The position numbers and the translations under genes were made by a program. Shown here piece after piece: positions 1-8,253 of a stretch of DNA of 12,723 nt (position 1 is its first letter; each line of letters starts with the position of its first letter). Origin of the DNA: Methanobacteriota archaeon (GTDB lineage Archaea; Thermoplasmatota; Thermoplasmata; RBG-16-68-12; EA-27); the NCBI GenBank assembly GCA_016207545.1, contig JACQPO010000122.1, forward strand, positions 1 through 12,723, read 5' to 3'. The notes beneath the pieces were generated by a model that was not told where the DNA came from, ran no database searches, and saw nothing but the letters and a program-made list of their open reading frames with translations.

Positions 1-2
1 CG

Positions 3-113
3 TACTGGTACACGTACGTCTACCCCGGCCTGTTCATCTTCCTCTTTGTCCTAGGCTGGAACCTGCTGGGTGATGCGTTCCGCGACATCCTGGACCCGAG
101 GGTGCGGCGGTGA
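3..113 (+). CDS. Oligopeptide/dipeptide ABC transporter permease, DppC/OppC type (C-terminal fragment)
   Basis: Only the last 36 codons lie in the window; the gene runs off the left edge. The frame reads a hydrophobic, aromatic stretch (YPGLFIFLFVLGWNLLGD) followed by AFRDILDPRVRR and a TGA stop. In DppC/OppC permeases the last transmembrane helix is followed by a conserved tail of the form NLLGDxLRDxLDPR, and this matches it closely. The protein would be one of two inner-membrane channel subunits of a peptide importer that take ATP-driven motion from the two ATPases encoded next. The downstream ATPase gene starts one base after this stop, so the genes are almost certainly co-transcribed. The substrate cannot be told from this fragment. 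Confidence 0.85.
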   Translation, partial: YWYTYVYPGLFIFLFVLGWNLLGDAFRDILDPRVRR

Positions 114-114
114 C

Positions 115-1532
<1,418 letters not shown>

Positions 1533-1536
<4 letters not shown>

Positions 1537-2906
1537 CGTCCGCGGAGCCGGCGTCCTCGGAACACATCTTCAAGGTCGAGAACCTCAAGGTCCACTTCCC
1601 GATTCTGGGCGGAGTCCTCCGCCGGCCCGTGGGATGGGTCCACGCGGTCGACGGGGTGTCGTTCGCGATCCGGCGGGGGGAAACCCTCGGGGTCGTGGGT
1701 GAATCCGGGTGCGGGAAGACGACGACGGGCCGCGCGCTCCTGCGGCTCGTGCGGGTGACGGGCGGCTCGATCACGTACTTCGCCCCGGCGGAAGACGGGA
1801 AAGCGTCGTCGCCCGTGGACCTGGCGAAACTGAAGGCGCGCGACGTGCGGCACCTCCGCCGGCGGATCCAGATCATCTTCCAGGACCCGTCGTCGTCCCT
1901 CGACCCCCGCCAGCTCGTGAAGAGCATCGTGGGAGAGCCGATTCGAATCCACGGGATGACCGCGCTCAAGTGCGTCCAGTGCGGGGCGCTCGTCCCGATC
2001 CACCTGGAAGCGCCCGGGGCAACGTGCAACGCCTGCGGCGGGACGACGAAGCCGGTGCCGCTCCACGGGGCGGACCTGGAGGCGCGGATCATCGAGCTCC
2101 TCGAGCGGGTCGGCCTCAACCCGGAGCACATGTTCCGATTCCCGCACGAGTTCAGCGGCGGACAGAAGCAGCGCATCGCGATCACCCGCGCGCTCGCCCT
2201 GAAACCCGCGTTCCTCGTGCTCGACGAGCCCACGTCGTCCCTCGACGTGTCCGTCCAGGCCCAGATCCTGAACTTGCTGAAGGACCTGCAGCGGGACTAC
2301 GGGCTCACGTACATGTTCATCACGCACAACCTGTCCGTCGTGCGCCACATGGCGGACCGGATTGCCGTGATGTACCTCGGCCGGTTCATCGAGGTCGCGG
2401 ACAAGCGGAAGCTGTTCGACCGACCGCTCCATCCGTACACGAAGGGGCTCCTCGAGTCGATCCCGATCCCCGATCCCGCGCGGCGGCGGGAGTTGGCGCT
2501 CATGAAGGGCGAGGTGCCGACCCCCGTGAACCCGCCCCTCGGTTGCCGGTTCCACCCGCGGTGCCCCGTCGCGCTGCCCCACTGCGGATGGGAGGCGCGG
2601 GACCTTCAGCGGTCCCTCGAGGACGCCGTCCGCGACTCCCCCGAGTCCCCGCTGGCCCAGGGCGTCCGGGACATGGAGTCCGACGGCGTCCGGTTGCGGG
2701 TTCGGCTCAAGGGCGATTCGGAGGCCGCCGCGACGGCCCTCCGCGCGTTCCTCGACGACGGCGCCGCGAAGGGTCTGCCCATGTATCAGGCCGTCGAGGG
2801 GATGGATCGGGAGGGCGACGCAGTCGTCGTCCGGTTCCTCAATGCGAAGGAGCCGCAACTGAAGGAAGTGGAACCGGACCATGCGGTCGCGTGCTACCTC
2901 TACTGA
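1533..2906 (+). CDS. dppF: Peptide ABC transporter ATP-binding protein (DppF/OppF type) with zinc-ribbon insertion and extended C-terminal domain
   Basis: 457 residues, about 120 longer than typical OppF/DppF. The GTG start at 1533 overlaps the dppD stop (GTGA), implying translational coupling. It begins just before the expected N-terminal strand; the open frame upstream is only a shadow of dppD. Core motifs are intact: Walker A GESGCGKTT (56-64), Q-loop Gln117, signature FSGGQKQR (207-214), Walker B with LDEPTS (230-235), and His265. Between Q-loop and signature sits a four-cysteine zinc ribbon (Cys147/150 and 165/168). The C-terminal cluster-type cysteines (338, 344, 351, 454) are present, but the last pair is split by roughly 90 extra residues (about 355-445), acidic then alternating strand/helix-like. 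The protein pairs with the preceding ATPase to energise peptide uptake. The function of both insertions is unknown. Confidence 0.92.
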
Positions 2907-3297
2907 CCGGCCCCCGGACTGGCGGACGTGGATCCTGCGGGACCTCGCGCGCTATTGGTTCGCGATCGGCGTCCTCGCGGCCCTCGTGTTGGGGGTCGGC
3001 GAACTCGCCCGGATTGGCACGCCCCTCAATGGCGCGGAGGTGGGCGCCCTCCTGTTGCTTTCGATCGCGGTCGTGGTCGCAGGGGTCGCTGGATACGCGC
3101 TTCTCTGGAGGCGGGACGGCGCGTTCGCCCAGAGCCTCCGGCGCGGCGGCCGATCCTTGACGGTCTCCCTGCGCCGGCTTCTACGGCGTCCCCCCGTCGT
3201 CGCCCCTTCGACGGCGTCGCCACCGCAGGACGACGATCGCGAGCGCGCTGACGGCGGCGATCACGAGGAGCACGAGGGCGGTGGGAAAGCCCTGTGA
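2881..3297 (+). CDS. Small two-helix membrane protein of unknown function
   Basis: 138 residues. The ATG at 2881 lies 26 bases inside the 3' end of the dppF gene, as in tightly packed operons. A Trp- and Arg-containing cytoplasmic-looking start is followed by two hydrophobic segments (about 26-44 and 54-76). A very basic region (Arg-rich, about 77-104) comes next, then a hydrophilic Pro/Asp/Glu/Gly tail. No family is recognised. Its position at the end of the peptide-transporter operon suggests co-transcription, but nothing ties it functionally to transport. The last 39 codons (3181-3297) overlap tail-to-tail with the 3' end of the opposite-strand propeller gene. The tail composition could therefore be dictated by the other strand, or a stop may have been lost. 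The membrane segments are well supported; the tail is less certain. Confidence 0.6.
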   Translation: MRSRATSTDRPPDWRTWILRDLARYWFAIGVLAALVLGVGELARIGTPLNGAEVGALLLLSIAVVVAGVAGYALLWRRDGAFAQSLRRGGRSLTVSLRRLLRRPPVVAPSTASPPQDDDRERADGGDHEEHEGGGKAL

Positions 3298-4512
3298 CGT
3301 CGGCGGCGGGGCGCCCGTGCCGGGCACGGGGATTCCCGCAACGCTGACTTGGAATCCATCGCCTACCGCCTCCGTCCAGGCGACGTCCACGCGGTTCACG
3401 CCCTCGTAGAGGGGATTCGCGACCCTCGCCCATCGGGCGCTGGGGAACGTCGCGGTGCCGCTCGTTGGGATCGTCTTGGTGGATCCCCACGTGCCGTTGA
3501 ACGTCCGGTACCGGATCGCGGCGTCGCGCTCGTCCCAGAACACGAAGGCGCGGTCTTGGCCGTCGAGCGCGACGGCGGGGTGTCCGCCGGAGGCCGTGAA
3601 GGAGGCGAGCGGGACGGAGGGTCCCCAGCCCGCGGCCGTGCGGACGCGGGCGACGACGGCCCACGTGCCGTCCGGGTCGACCTCCGCCCAGGCGGCGACC
3701 ACGTCGCCTTGCGCCGTCACCGCCAGGCTGGGGTCCAAGGCGCGATTTCCGTCCCCGGACAAGGTCACGACCGGCGCCCATCGCGTCTCGTTTCGAACCG
3801 TGTACACGACGAACCAGCGGGTCCCCGTGAACAGGAACCAGGCGACGTGCGGTTCGCCCTGCGGTCCGATCGCGAGGGCCGGGTTGTTCGCATCCCGAAG
3901 TCCCGTGGACACGGTTTCCGTCGAACCCCAGGTCCCGTCCGGCGCGCGGACGCGGTAGTATACTTGATACGTGGACCCGTCGAACCCGTACCAGGCGACG
4001 TGGAGCCGGTCCCCCGGATCGACGGCGCCGGACGGGAAGCCGGAGTAGCCCGGCGTGAACGACACCTGAGTCCGGGGACTCCATGCGCCGCGCCAGAACG
4101 CGTGGAACACCTGCAGGTCCGTGCCCACGAGTTCCGTCCAAAAGAGGTGGACGCGGTCCGTGAGATCGACCGCGAGCGAGGCCCGGCTCATCGCCGCGGT
4201 CGCGTCCGGCACCCGGGGCAGGGCGGCCCACGTCGCGCCGTTGTTCGCGGATTGGAAGACGCGGACGGCGACCCCGAGGTCCGGGTCCGCCGCGAGAATC
4301 GCGACATACATCCGCCCGAGGGAATCGCGCCCGATCTTCCGCTGTCCGTTCCATGCGGTCGCGTTCTCCAGGACATCGCCGGGGACAGGGGCCCCTCCCA
4401 CGGGCGGCAGCGCCGCGAGCGCCACGGCGAGGGCTACGAGGACCGCCATCCCCGCGGCGGGGATTCGGGGCACCACGGACCACTCGATGCCGCGGACCGA
4501 TAAGAAGGCCAT
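3181..4512 (-). CDS. Secreted, membrane-anchored beta-propeller (BNR/sialidase-like repeat) protein
   Basis: 443 residues starting at the ATG at 4512. The frame is open further upstream, but that part crosses the TATA region and overlaps the TFB gene, so it is rejected. A hydrophobic signal segment (about 20-40) is followed by the extracellular domain. That domain contains an Asp-box-like motif SANNGATW (88-95). It also has a recurring unit of the form P/S-x-LAV-x5-V-H-V-A-W near residues 111, 161, 211, 261 and 312. Weaker copies occur near 61 and 365, giving about seven repeats every 50 residues, as expected for a seven-bladed propeller. A Pro-rich linker (about 396-406), a transmembrane helix (about 410-429) and an Arg-rich stop-transfer end (RWRRRRR) anchor it. 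No catalytic sialidase residues can be claimed, so a binding or surface role is likelier. It diverges from the TFB gene and converges on the small membrane-protein gene. Confidence 0.85.
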   Translation of the reverse strand: MAFLSVRGIEWSVVPRIPAAGMAVLVALAVALAALPPVGGAPVPGDVLENATAWNGQRKIGRDSLGRMYVAILAADPDLGVAVRVFQSANNGATWAALPRVPDATAAMSRASLAVDLTDRVHLFWTELVGTDLQVFHAFWRGAWSPRTQVSFTPGYSGFPSGAVDPGDRLHVAWYGFDGSTYQVYYRVRAPDGTWGSTETVSTGLRDANNPALAIGPQGEPHVAWFLFTGTRWFVVYTVRNETRWAPVVTLSGDGNRALDPSLAVTAQGDVVAAWAEVDPDGTWAVVARVRTAAGWGPSVPLASFTASGGHPAVALDGQDRAFVFWDERDAAIRYRTFNGTWGSTKTIPTSGTATFPSARWARVANPLYEGVNRVDVAWTEAVGDGFQVSVAGIPVPGTGAPPPTSQGFPTALVLLVIAAVSALAIVVLRWRRRRRGDDGGTP

Positions 4513-4558
4513 GGTCTCCCGGCCCCCGTCGCGGCGTCCACCGGAACCGTTACAAGGA

Positions 4559-4570
4559 CTTATATATAAG
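4559..4570. promoter_or_regulatory. Palindromic TATA box, candidate shared divergent promoter for TFB and the propeller gene
   Basis: CTTATATATAAG is a perfect 12-base inverted repeat lying between the two divergent starts (4512 minus, 4600 plus). It matches the archaeal TATA element. Reading to the right, transcription would start about 25 bases on, near 4590, leaving a leader of roughly 10 bases before the GTG at 4600. Reading to the left, it would start near 4538, with a leader of about 26 bases. The bases before it on the plus strand (ACAAGGA) are purine-rich, as expected for a BRE, which favours the TFB direction. Confidence 0.7.
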
Positions 4571-4599
4571 CGTCCTGGTAGTTCCACCCCGGGAGCGAG

Positions 4600-5523
4600 G
4601 TGGATTGTACGCAAGAGGTCGAGGCCCTTACTCGATGTCCTGAATGCAAGGGGGAGCACCTTGTTCGCGATTACGAGCGCGCGGAGATCGTCTGCAACGA
4701 CTGCGGCCTCGTCCTGGACGAATACCTGATCGACGAGGGCCCGGAGTGGCGGGCGTTCGACAGCGAGCAGCGGGAGTCCCGGGAACGCGCGGGCCCTCCG
4801 AGCACGATCATGAGCCACGACAAGGGACTCAGCACGTCGATCGGGTGGCGGAACAAGGACGCGTACGGGCGGCAGATCCCGCACAAGTCCCGCGCCCAGA
4901 TCTACCGGCTGCGGAAGTGGCAACATCGGATTCGCACGAGCAAGAGCGGGGAGCGGAGCCTCGCCCAGGGCCTCACGGAGATCAACACGATGGCGTCGAA
5001 GATGAGCCTGCCCCGCCACGTCCGCGAGTCCGCCGCGGTCCTCTACCGCAAGGCGGCGCTGAAGAGCCTCGTCCGCGGGCGGAGCATCGACGAGGTCGTC
5101 GCCGCGACCTTGTACGCGGCGTGCCGGGAGTGTGGCGTGCCGCGCACGCTCGACGAGATCGCCCAGGCGAGCGCGATCGACCGCAAGAGCATCGGGCGCA
5201 CGTACCGCACCCTCGTCCGCGAGGTGGGCCTCAAGCTGCTGCCGCAGAACCCGCGCGACTACATCCCGCGGTTCTGCAACCGCCTCGGACTGGACATGGA
5301 GGTCCAGCGGAAGGCGAAGGAGATCTTGGACCTCGTGGAGCGGGAGGAGCTCGCGTCCGGCGTCGCGCCGAGCGGCGTCGCCGCCGCGACGATCTACATC
5401 GCCGCCACGCTGTGCAACCGGCCCGTGACCCAGAAGGAGGTCGCGGAGGTCGCGGGCGTGACAGAGGTCACGATCCGGAACCGCTACAAGCGCATCGCCG
5501 AGGCCATGGGCTTGACCAAGTAG
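4600..5523 (+). CDS. tfb: Transcription initiation factor B (TFB)
   Basis: 307 residues, full length for archaeal TFB. The protein bridges TBP-bound promoter DNA and RNA polymerase and sets the direction and start of transcription. An N-terminal zinc ribbon has Cys13, 16, 32 and 35. It is followed by the B-finger/linker (about 45-95, including GPEWRAFD and the segment TSIGWRNKDAYG). Two cyclin-like repeats cover about 105-205 and 215-305; the second ends in a helix-turn-helix (VAEVAGVTEVTIRNRYKRI) that reads the BRE. The start is the GTG at 4600, preceded by GGAG at 4592-4595 and placed at the expected distance from the TATA box. Archaea often carry several TFBs; whether this is the only copy cannot be seen here. 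Confidence 0.97.
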   Translation: MDCTQEVEALTRCPECKGEHLVRDYERAEIVCNDCGLVLDEYLIDEGPEWRAFDSEQRESRERAGPPSTIMSHDKGLSTSIGWRNKDAYGRQIPHKSRAQIYRLRKWQHRIRTSKSGERSLAQGLTEINTMASKMSLPRHVRESAAVLYRKAALKSLVRGRSIDEVVAATLYAACRECGVPRTLDEIAQASAIDRKSIGRTYRTLVREVGLKLLPQNPRDYIPRFCNRLGLDMEVQRKAKEILDLVEREELASGVAPSGVAAATIYIAATLCNRPVTQKEVAEVAGVTEVTIRNRYKRIAEAMGLTK

Positions 5524-5824
5524 CCCGCACGCCCGCATGATGTGTGATTGAACCGCCGTCCTCGCAGGGCCCGCGCGCTCCATCCGGTCCACTGGAGGTC
5601 ATCGTTGTGACGAGTGGGAGGCGTTCGCGGCCGGAGCACTCCGCCAAAGTCACCAGCGAACTACAGGCCGTCCCGGCGACGCATCACGTGCCCTGTCGCG
5701 AAGGCCTGTGGCCCGGAATGAGGTCGTGGCGGCGTGGGTACCACGGATGCCTCGATTGGGACCGCACCAAAGCGATGGGCCTCACGGATCCGTCCCTTCT
5801 TCTTGCGGGGCGACGGGTGATGTA
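5524..5824. other. Gene-free stretch containing the presumed 3' end of the tnpB element
   Basis: About 300 bases between the TFB stop and the tnpB stop with no convincing gene. The plus-strand open frame across 5544-5897 is antisense to the tnpB 3' end and has no recognisable product. Visible structure includes a perfect 10-base palindrome ACGGATCCGT (5784-5793) and a short hairpin with CGTGG/CCACG arms (5733-5745), which is a possible subterminal hairpin of the element. The exact element boundary is not identifiable because IS200/IS605 elements lack inverted repeats and target duplications. Confidence 0.5.
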
Positions 5825-5890
5825 TCAACTCGCCCCTCCGAGGGACTCGACTCCGCTCGGCTCCTCCCATGCGCCTTCCCTCGCGGGAAG
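5807..5890 (-). ncRNA. Candidate omega RNA (TnpB guide scaffold) at the tnpB 3' end
   Basis: TnpB proteins use an RNA encoded at and beyond their own 3' end. Here three stems are stacked across the tnpB stop codon (5825-5827). They are CTTCCC/GGGAAG with a 4-base loop (5875-5890), CCGAG/CTCGG (5838-5842 with 5856-5860), and a perfect 7-base GGGGCGA/TCGCCCC stem (5807-5813 with 5830-5836). On the minus strand they would form a compact scaffold, with the guide lying to the left of about 5800. The stems are seen directly; the RNA assignment is inference from the family. Confidence 0.35.
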
Positions 5891-7060
5891 CTCGTAGAGG
5901 GGAATCACAACGTCCTTGCGGAGGGCACCGGGCTGGATCCGAACAGCCCTTGCCAAGGCCTCGTCCGAGGCCAAGGCGGATTTCAGGATGTTCAGGCCCG
6001 CGTTGTGCTGACGATTCATCTCCCAGTCGCACACGAGGCACACGAAGTCCTGGCCTACCCTGTCTCGGCGCCGCGCGCCACACGCTGGGCAGGTCTTCGA
6101 AGTCCATGCTGGATTGACCTTGATGACGGGGACGCCGACGGCCACAGCCTTGTAGGCGATCTGGCGATGGAGTTCCCGCCGGGGTCACGACGAAAGTCGC
6201 CGCCTCATTCTGCGGTTCCATCCGGCGCCTTTCGGAATCCGGAGCTCCTCGAGGACAATAGCTGCACGTCGGTTCTCGGCGACCGCGACGAGCTGGCTGC
6301 TCGCAACGTGGAGCCGCTGCCGGATCCGATTACGCTCTCGACAACCTTCGCGGCTGAGTAGGCGCCTTCTCACACGCCGGTCGTGAGCCTTTTTCGAGGC
6401 CAGGTGGCGGCGCCGGCGGAAATGCGTCGCCTGCACGAGTGGCACCTCTGGGAGGTGAACGGTCACCAGGACCGCCGTCCCATTCCCAACCACCACGCCG
6501 TCGAGGGAGGCCTCGTTTGTGTCGAGGGCAATTGCCGCTTCCGGCTCGTACGCCTCGGGCGCGAGCTTTCGGACCGATATGATGATCCGGTCAGGCAAGA
6601 CAATGAGAGAGCCGAGACGCCAGGAGTGATCCGAAAGGAACCGTCGATGCCACTCAGACAAGGGCAATTGAAGCTGCACCTTCGTGGTCCGGCGAATTGG
6701 AATCCGGATTTGCCCCGTTTCTCGATCGAGGCGGTAGGATTGGTTCTCCGCCTTGAGGAGTAACCGCCGGAGGTACGGAACTTTCGCCTTCTCACTACGA
6801 CCAACCCGCCTCCGGTAAGGCTTCAGGATGGCCAGCGCGACTTCGAACGCGCTCGGGATGTACTGCTTGTAGACGTCATGTTCCTGCGACATGGTGCGGT
6901 ACGCTGCAGCGCTCAATCGGAAGCGGGAGCGGATGTCCTCCTTCAAGGCAATCCGAATCGACCGATTCACGATAAGCCGAAACTCGCTCAGGAGTCGCAA
7001 CAGGCTCTCGGGAAGTTGGTCTGTCGGGAACACCAAGCTTCGAACAATCCGTTGGCGCAT
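5825..7060 (-). pseudogene. tnpB: TnpB (IS200/IS605 RNA-guided nuclease) interrupted by one in-frame TGA
   Basis: The frame starting at the ATG at 7060 (alternative ATG at 7075) runs 291 codons to a TGA at 6187-6185. It then continues in the same frame for 119 more codons to 5825. Together these give about 411 residues, normal for TnpB. RuvC-I Asp180 (IALDTNE) and RuvC-II Glu271 (IVLEEL) precede the stop. The zinc ribbon (Cys324/327 and 341/344) and the motif NRQHNAGLNI follow it. The stop falls at codon 292, in ...RRRLSS*PRREL, where archaeal TnpBs usually read LSSWP; a TGG to TGA change explains it. The canonical third RuvC Asp, two residues before NA, is Gln351 here. The gene is probably a decaying pseudogene, or a truncated protein of 291 residues lacking the zinc ribbon. 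Elsewhere in the window TGA serves as an ordinary stop, so recoding is unlikely. Confidence 0.85.
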
Positions 7061-7117
7061 CCAGGTCCAAATCATGGGCGGAAGGGGGTCATTAAGGTGA
7101 GGGCCACCACGCGAAAA

Positions 7118-7135
7118 GTGACGGTGCGAAGTCAC
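7118..7135. repeat. Short hairpin upstream of tnpB, possible element-end hairpin
   Basis: GTGAC (7118-7122) and GTCAC (7131-7135) can pair around an 8-base loop. The hairpin lies about 45-60 bases upstream of the tnpB start, where the left-end subterminal hairpin of an IS200/IS605 element would be expected. The stem is only 5 base pairs, so chance is a real alternative. Confidence 0.3.
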
Positions 7136-7140
7136 GGGAA

Positions 7141-7150
7141 CCTTTAAGGG
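7141..7150 (+). promoter_or_regulatory. Candidate TATA box for the FKBP gene
   Basis: CCTTTAAGGG contains TTTAAG, an A/T-rich hexamer that stands out in GC-rich surroundings. Its centre is about 44 bases before the ATG at 7190, which would put the transcription start near 7170 with a leader of about 20 bases. It lies within 10 bases of the possible tnpB element end, so the sequence upstream of it may have been replaced by the insertion. Confidence 0.5.
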
Positions 7151-7189
7151 CTCCCCTTCGTTCGGACGCGCCTCAACGGGACGTGCGTC

Positions 7190-8083
7190 ATGGAAGGGAA
7201 GCTCGTGAAAGGGGACATCGCCTACATCGAGTACGACGTGTGGGTCGTGGGACCGGGGCAGGCGAAGACCCTCCACGACACGACCCACGCGGACGTCGCG
7301 AAGGAGGCGGAGAAGTACGACGAGAAGCGCGCGTACGTGCCCGTCCCCGTGGTCGTCGGCCGAGACCGCGTGCCGAAGGGGCTCGACGAGGCGCTCCTCG
7401 GGGCGGCCGTCGGCGAGACGAAGGAACTCACGATCCCGCCCGAGAAGGGTGCCGGGGAGCGGGACCCGCGGCTCGTCCGCCTGTACCCGATCCGCGAGTT
7501 CGTGCGGAAGGAGATCGACCCCGCGCCGGGCTTGGAAGTCACAATCGACGGGCGGAGGGGGACGATCATGGCGGTGACCGCGGGCCGCGTGCGCGTGGAC
7601 TTCAACAACCCGTTGGCAGGGCGGACCCTCCAGTACAAGGTCACGGTCGCGAAGCGCGCGGAGACGGAGGAGGAGCGGATCCGCAGCATCCTCGAGATGG
7701 ATTACGGGTTGTCGGACCACTTCCGCATCTTCGTGAAGGAGGACGAGGCGGACGTGTTCCTCCCGGACGTGTGCAAGACGGACGAGCGATGGTTCGTCGC
7801 GAAGTTCCGGGTCGTCGCGGACCTGCGCGAGTTTGCCGGCGTGTCGAAGGTCCGGTTCGTCGAGGAGTACGAGAAGAAGGAGGAGAAGAAGCCGGAGGAA
7901 AGGCCCGCGGAGGCGAAGGAGGCGGAGACGCCCGTGGAAGCGGCCCCGGAGGCCCCGGCGAAGGCGACGAAACCCGCGGGACCGAGGAGGCGGCGGAAGG
8001 CCGCGAAGAAGGCCGCGGAGCCGGAGCGCGCGGAAGAGGAGTTCCCGCCGGAAGGGCGGGAAAAGCAGCCCGAGGAATTGTAG
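7190..8083 (+). CDS. FKBP-type peptidyl-prolyl cis-trans isomerase (long archaeal form) with charged C-terminal tail
   Basis: 297 residues. The protein would catalyse prolyl isomerisation and act as a folding chaperone. The N-terminal FKBP strand (KGDIAYIEYDVWVVG), the segment VPVVVGRDRVPKGLDEALLG (about 52-71) and the SlyD-like hallmark VDFNNPLAG (136-144) are all present. The region between (about 85-132) is the inserted flap (IF) chaperone domain. Residues about 155-225 form a further domain found in long archaeal FKBPs. From about 226 to the end the chain is dominated by Lys, Glu, Ala and Pro; it is probably disordered and resembles charged tails of DNA- or ribosome-associated proteins. 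The ATG at 7190 places the FKBP strand immediately after the start; no strong ribosome-binding site is seen. It is not obviously part of an operon. Confidence 0.93.
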   Translation: MEGKLVKGDIAYIEYDVWVVGPGQAKTLHDTTHADVAKEAEKYDEKRAYVPVPVVVGRDRVPKGLDEALLGAAVGETKELTIPPEKGAGERDPRLVRLYPIREFVRKEIDPAPGLEVTIDGRRGTIMAVTAGRVRVDFNNPLAGRTLQYKVTVAKRAETEEERIRSILEMDYGLSDHFRIFVKEDEADVFLPDVCKTDERWFVAKFRVVADLREFAGVSKVRFVEEYEKKEEKKPEERPAEAKEAETPVEAAPEAPAKATKPAGPRRRRKAAKKAAEPERAEEEFPPEGREKQPEEL

Positions 8084-8155
8084 GCTCGACGCGCGCCCGC
8101 ACGGTCGCGCCGCCCGGCGGTAGGTTCATGCAAGGCCCCTCCTGTCGTCCCGCGA

Positions 8156-8230
8156 GGACGGGTGGCCTAGATTGGATAGGGCAGCGGCCTCCTAAGCCGC
8201 AAGTCCCGGGTTCGAATCCCGGCCCGTCCG
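8156..8230 (+). tRNA. tRNA-Arg (anticodon CCT)
   Basis: Complete cloverleaf of 75 bases. The acceptor stem is GGACGGG with CCCGTCC (8223-8229) and discriminator G8230. The anticodon stem is GCGGC/GCCGC around the loop CTCCTAA, giving anticodon CCT (8191-8193), which reads AGG. The T arm is CCGGG-TTCGAAT-CCCGG. No intron is visible, and CCA is not encoded, so it is added after transcription. It lies 72 bases after the FKBP gene, on the same strand, and its 3' end is 23 bases from the convergent meaB stop. Confidence 0.96.
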
Positions 8231-8253
8231 TTCCCCCTGCGACCAGCCAGAGG

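Larger units (their letters stand above)
5700..7140 (-). mobile_element. IS200/IS605-group element carrying tnpB only (approximate limits)
   Basis: The stretch holds one minus-strand tnpB and no adjacent Y1 transposase (tnpA), so it would depend on a tnpA elsewhere. Its sequence is less GC-rich and its codon choice more even than the flanking TFB and FKBP genes, which supports acquisition by transfer. Candidate subterminal hairpins lie at 7118-7135 (GTGAC/GTCAC arms, upstream side) and at 5733-5745 (downstream side). The limits given are estimates: no inverted repeats or target duplications are expected for this group, and I could not locate cleavage sites. Confidence 0.6.

Noticed and set aside
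5544..5897. Plus-strand 117-codon frame after the TFB gene
   Set aside because: It is antisense to the tnpB 3' end and the candidate guide RNA, shows no fold or motif, and has atypical composition. It looks like a shadow of structured element sequence.
6185..6187. Genetic-code change with TGA read as Trp or selenocysteine
   Set aside because: TGA is used as the genuine stop of several genes here (for example the permease tail, dppD, dppF and the mutase large subunit), and no selenocysteine insertion element is visible. A nonsense mutation is simpler.
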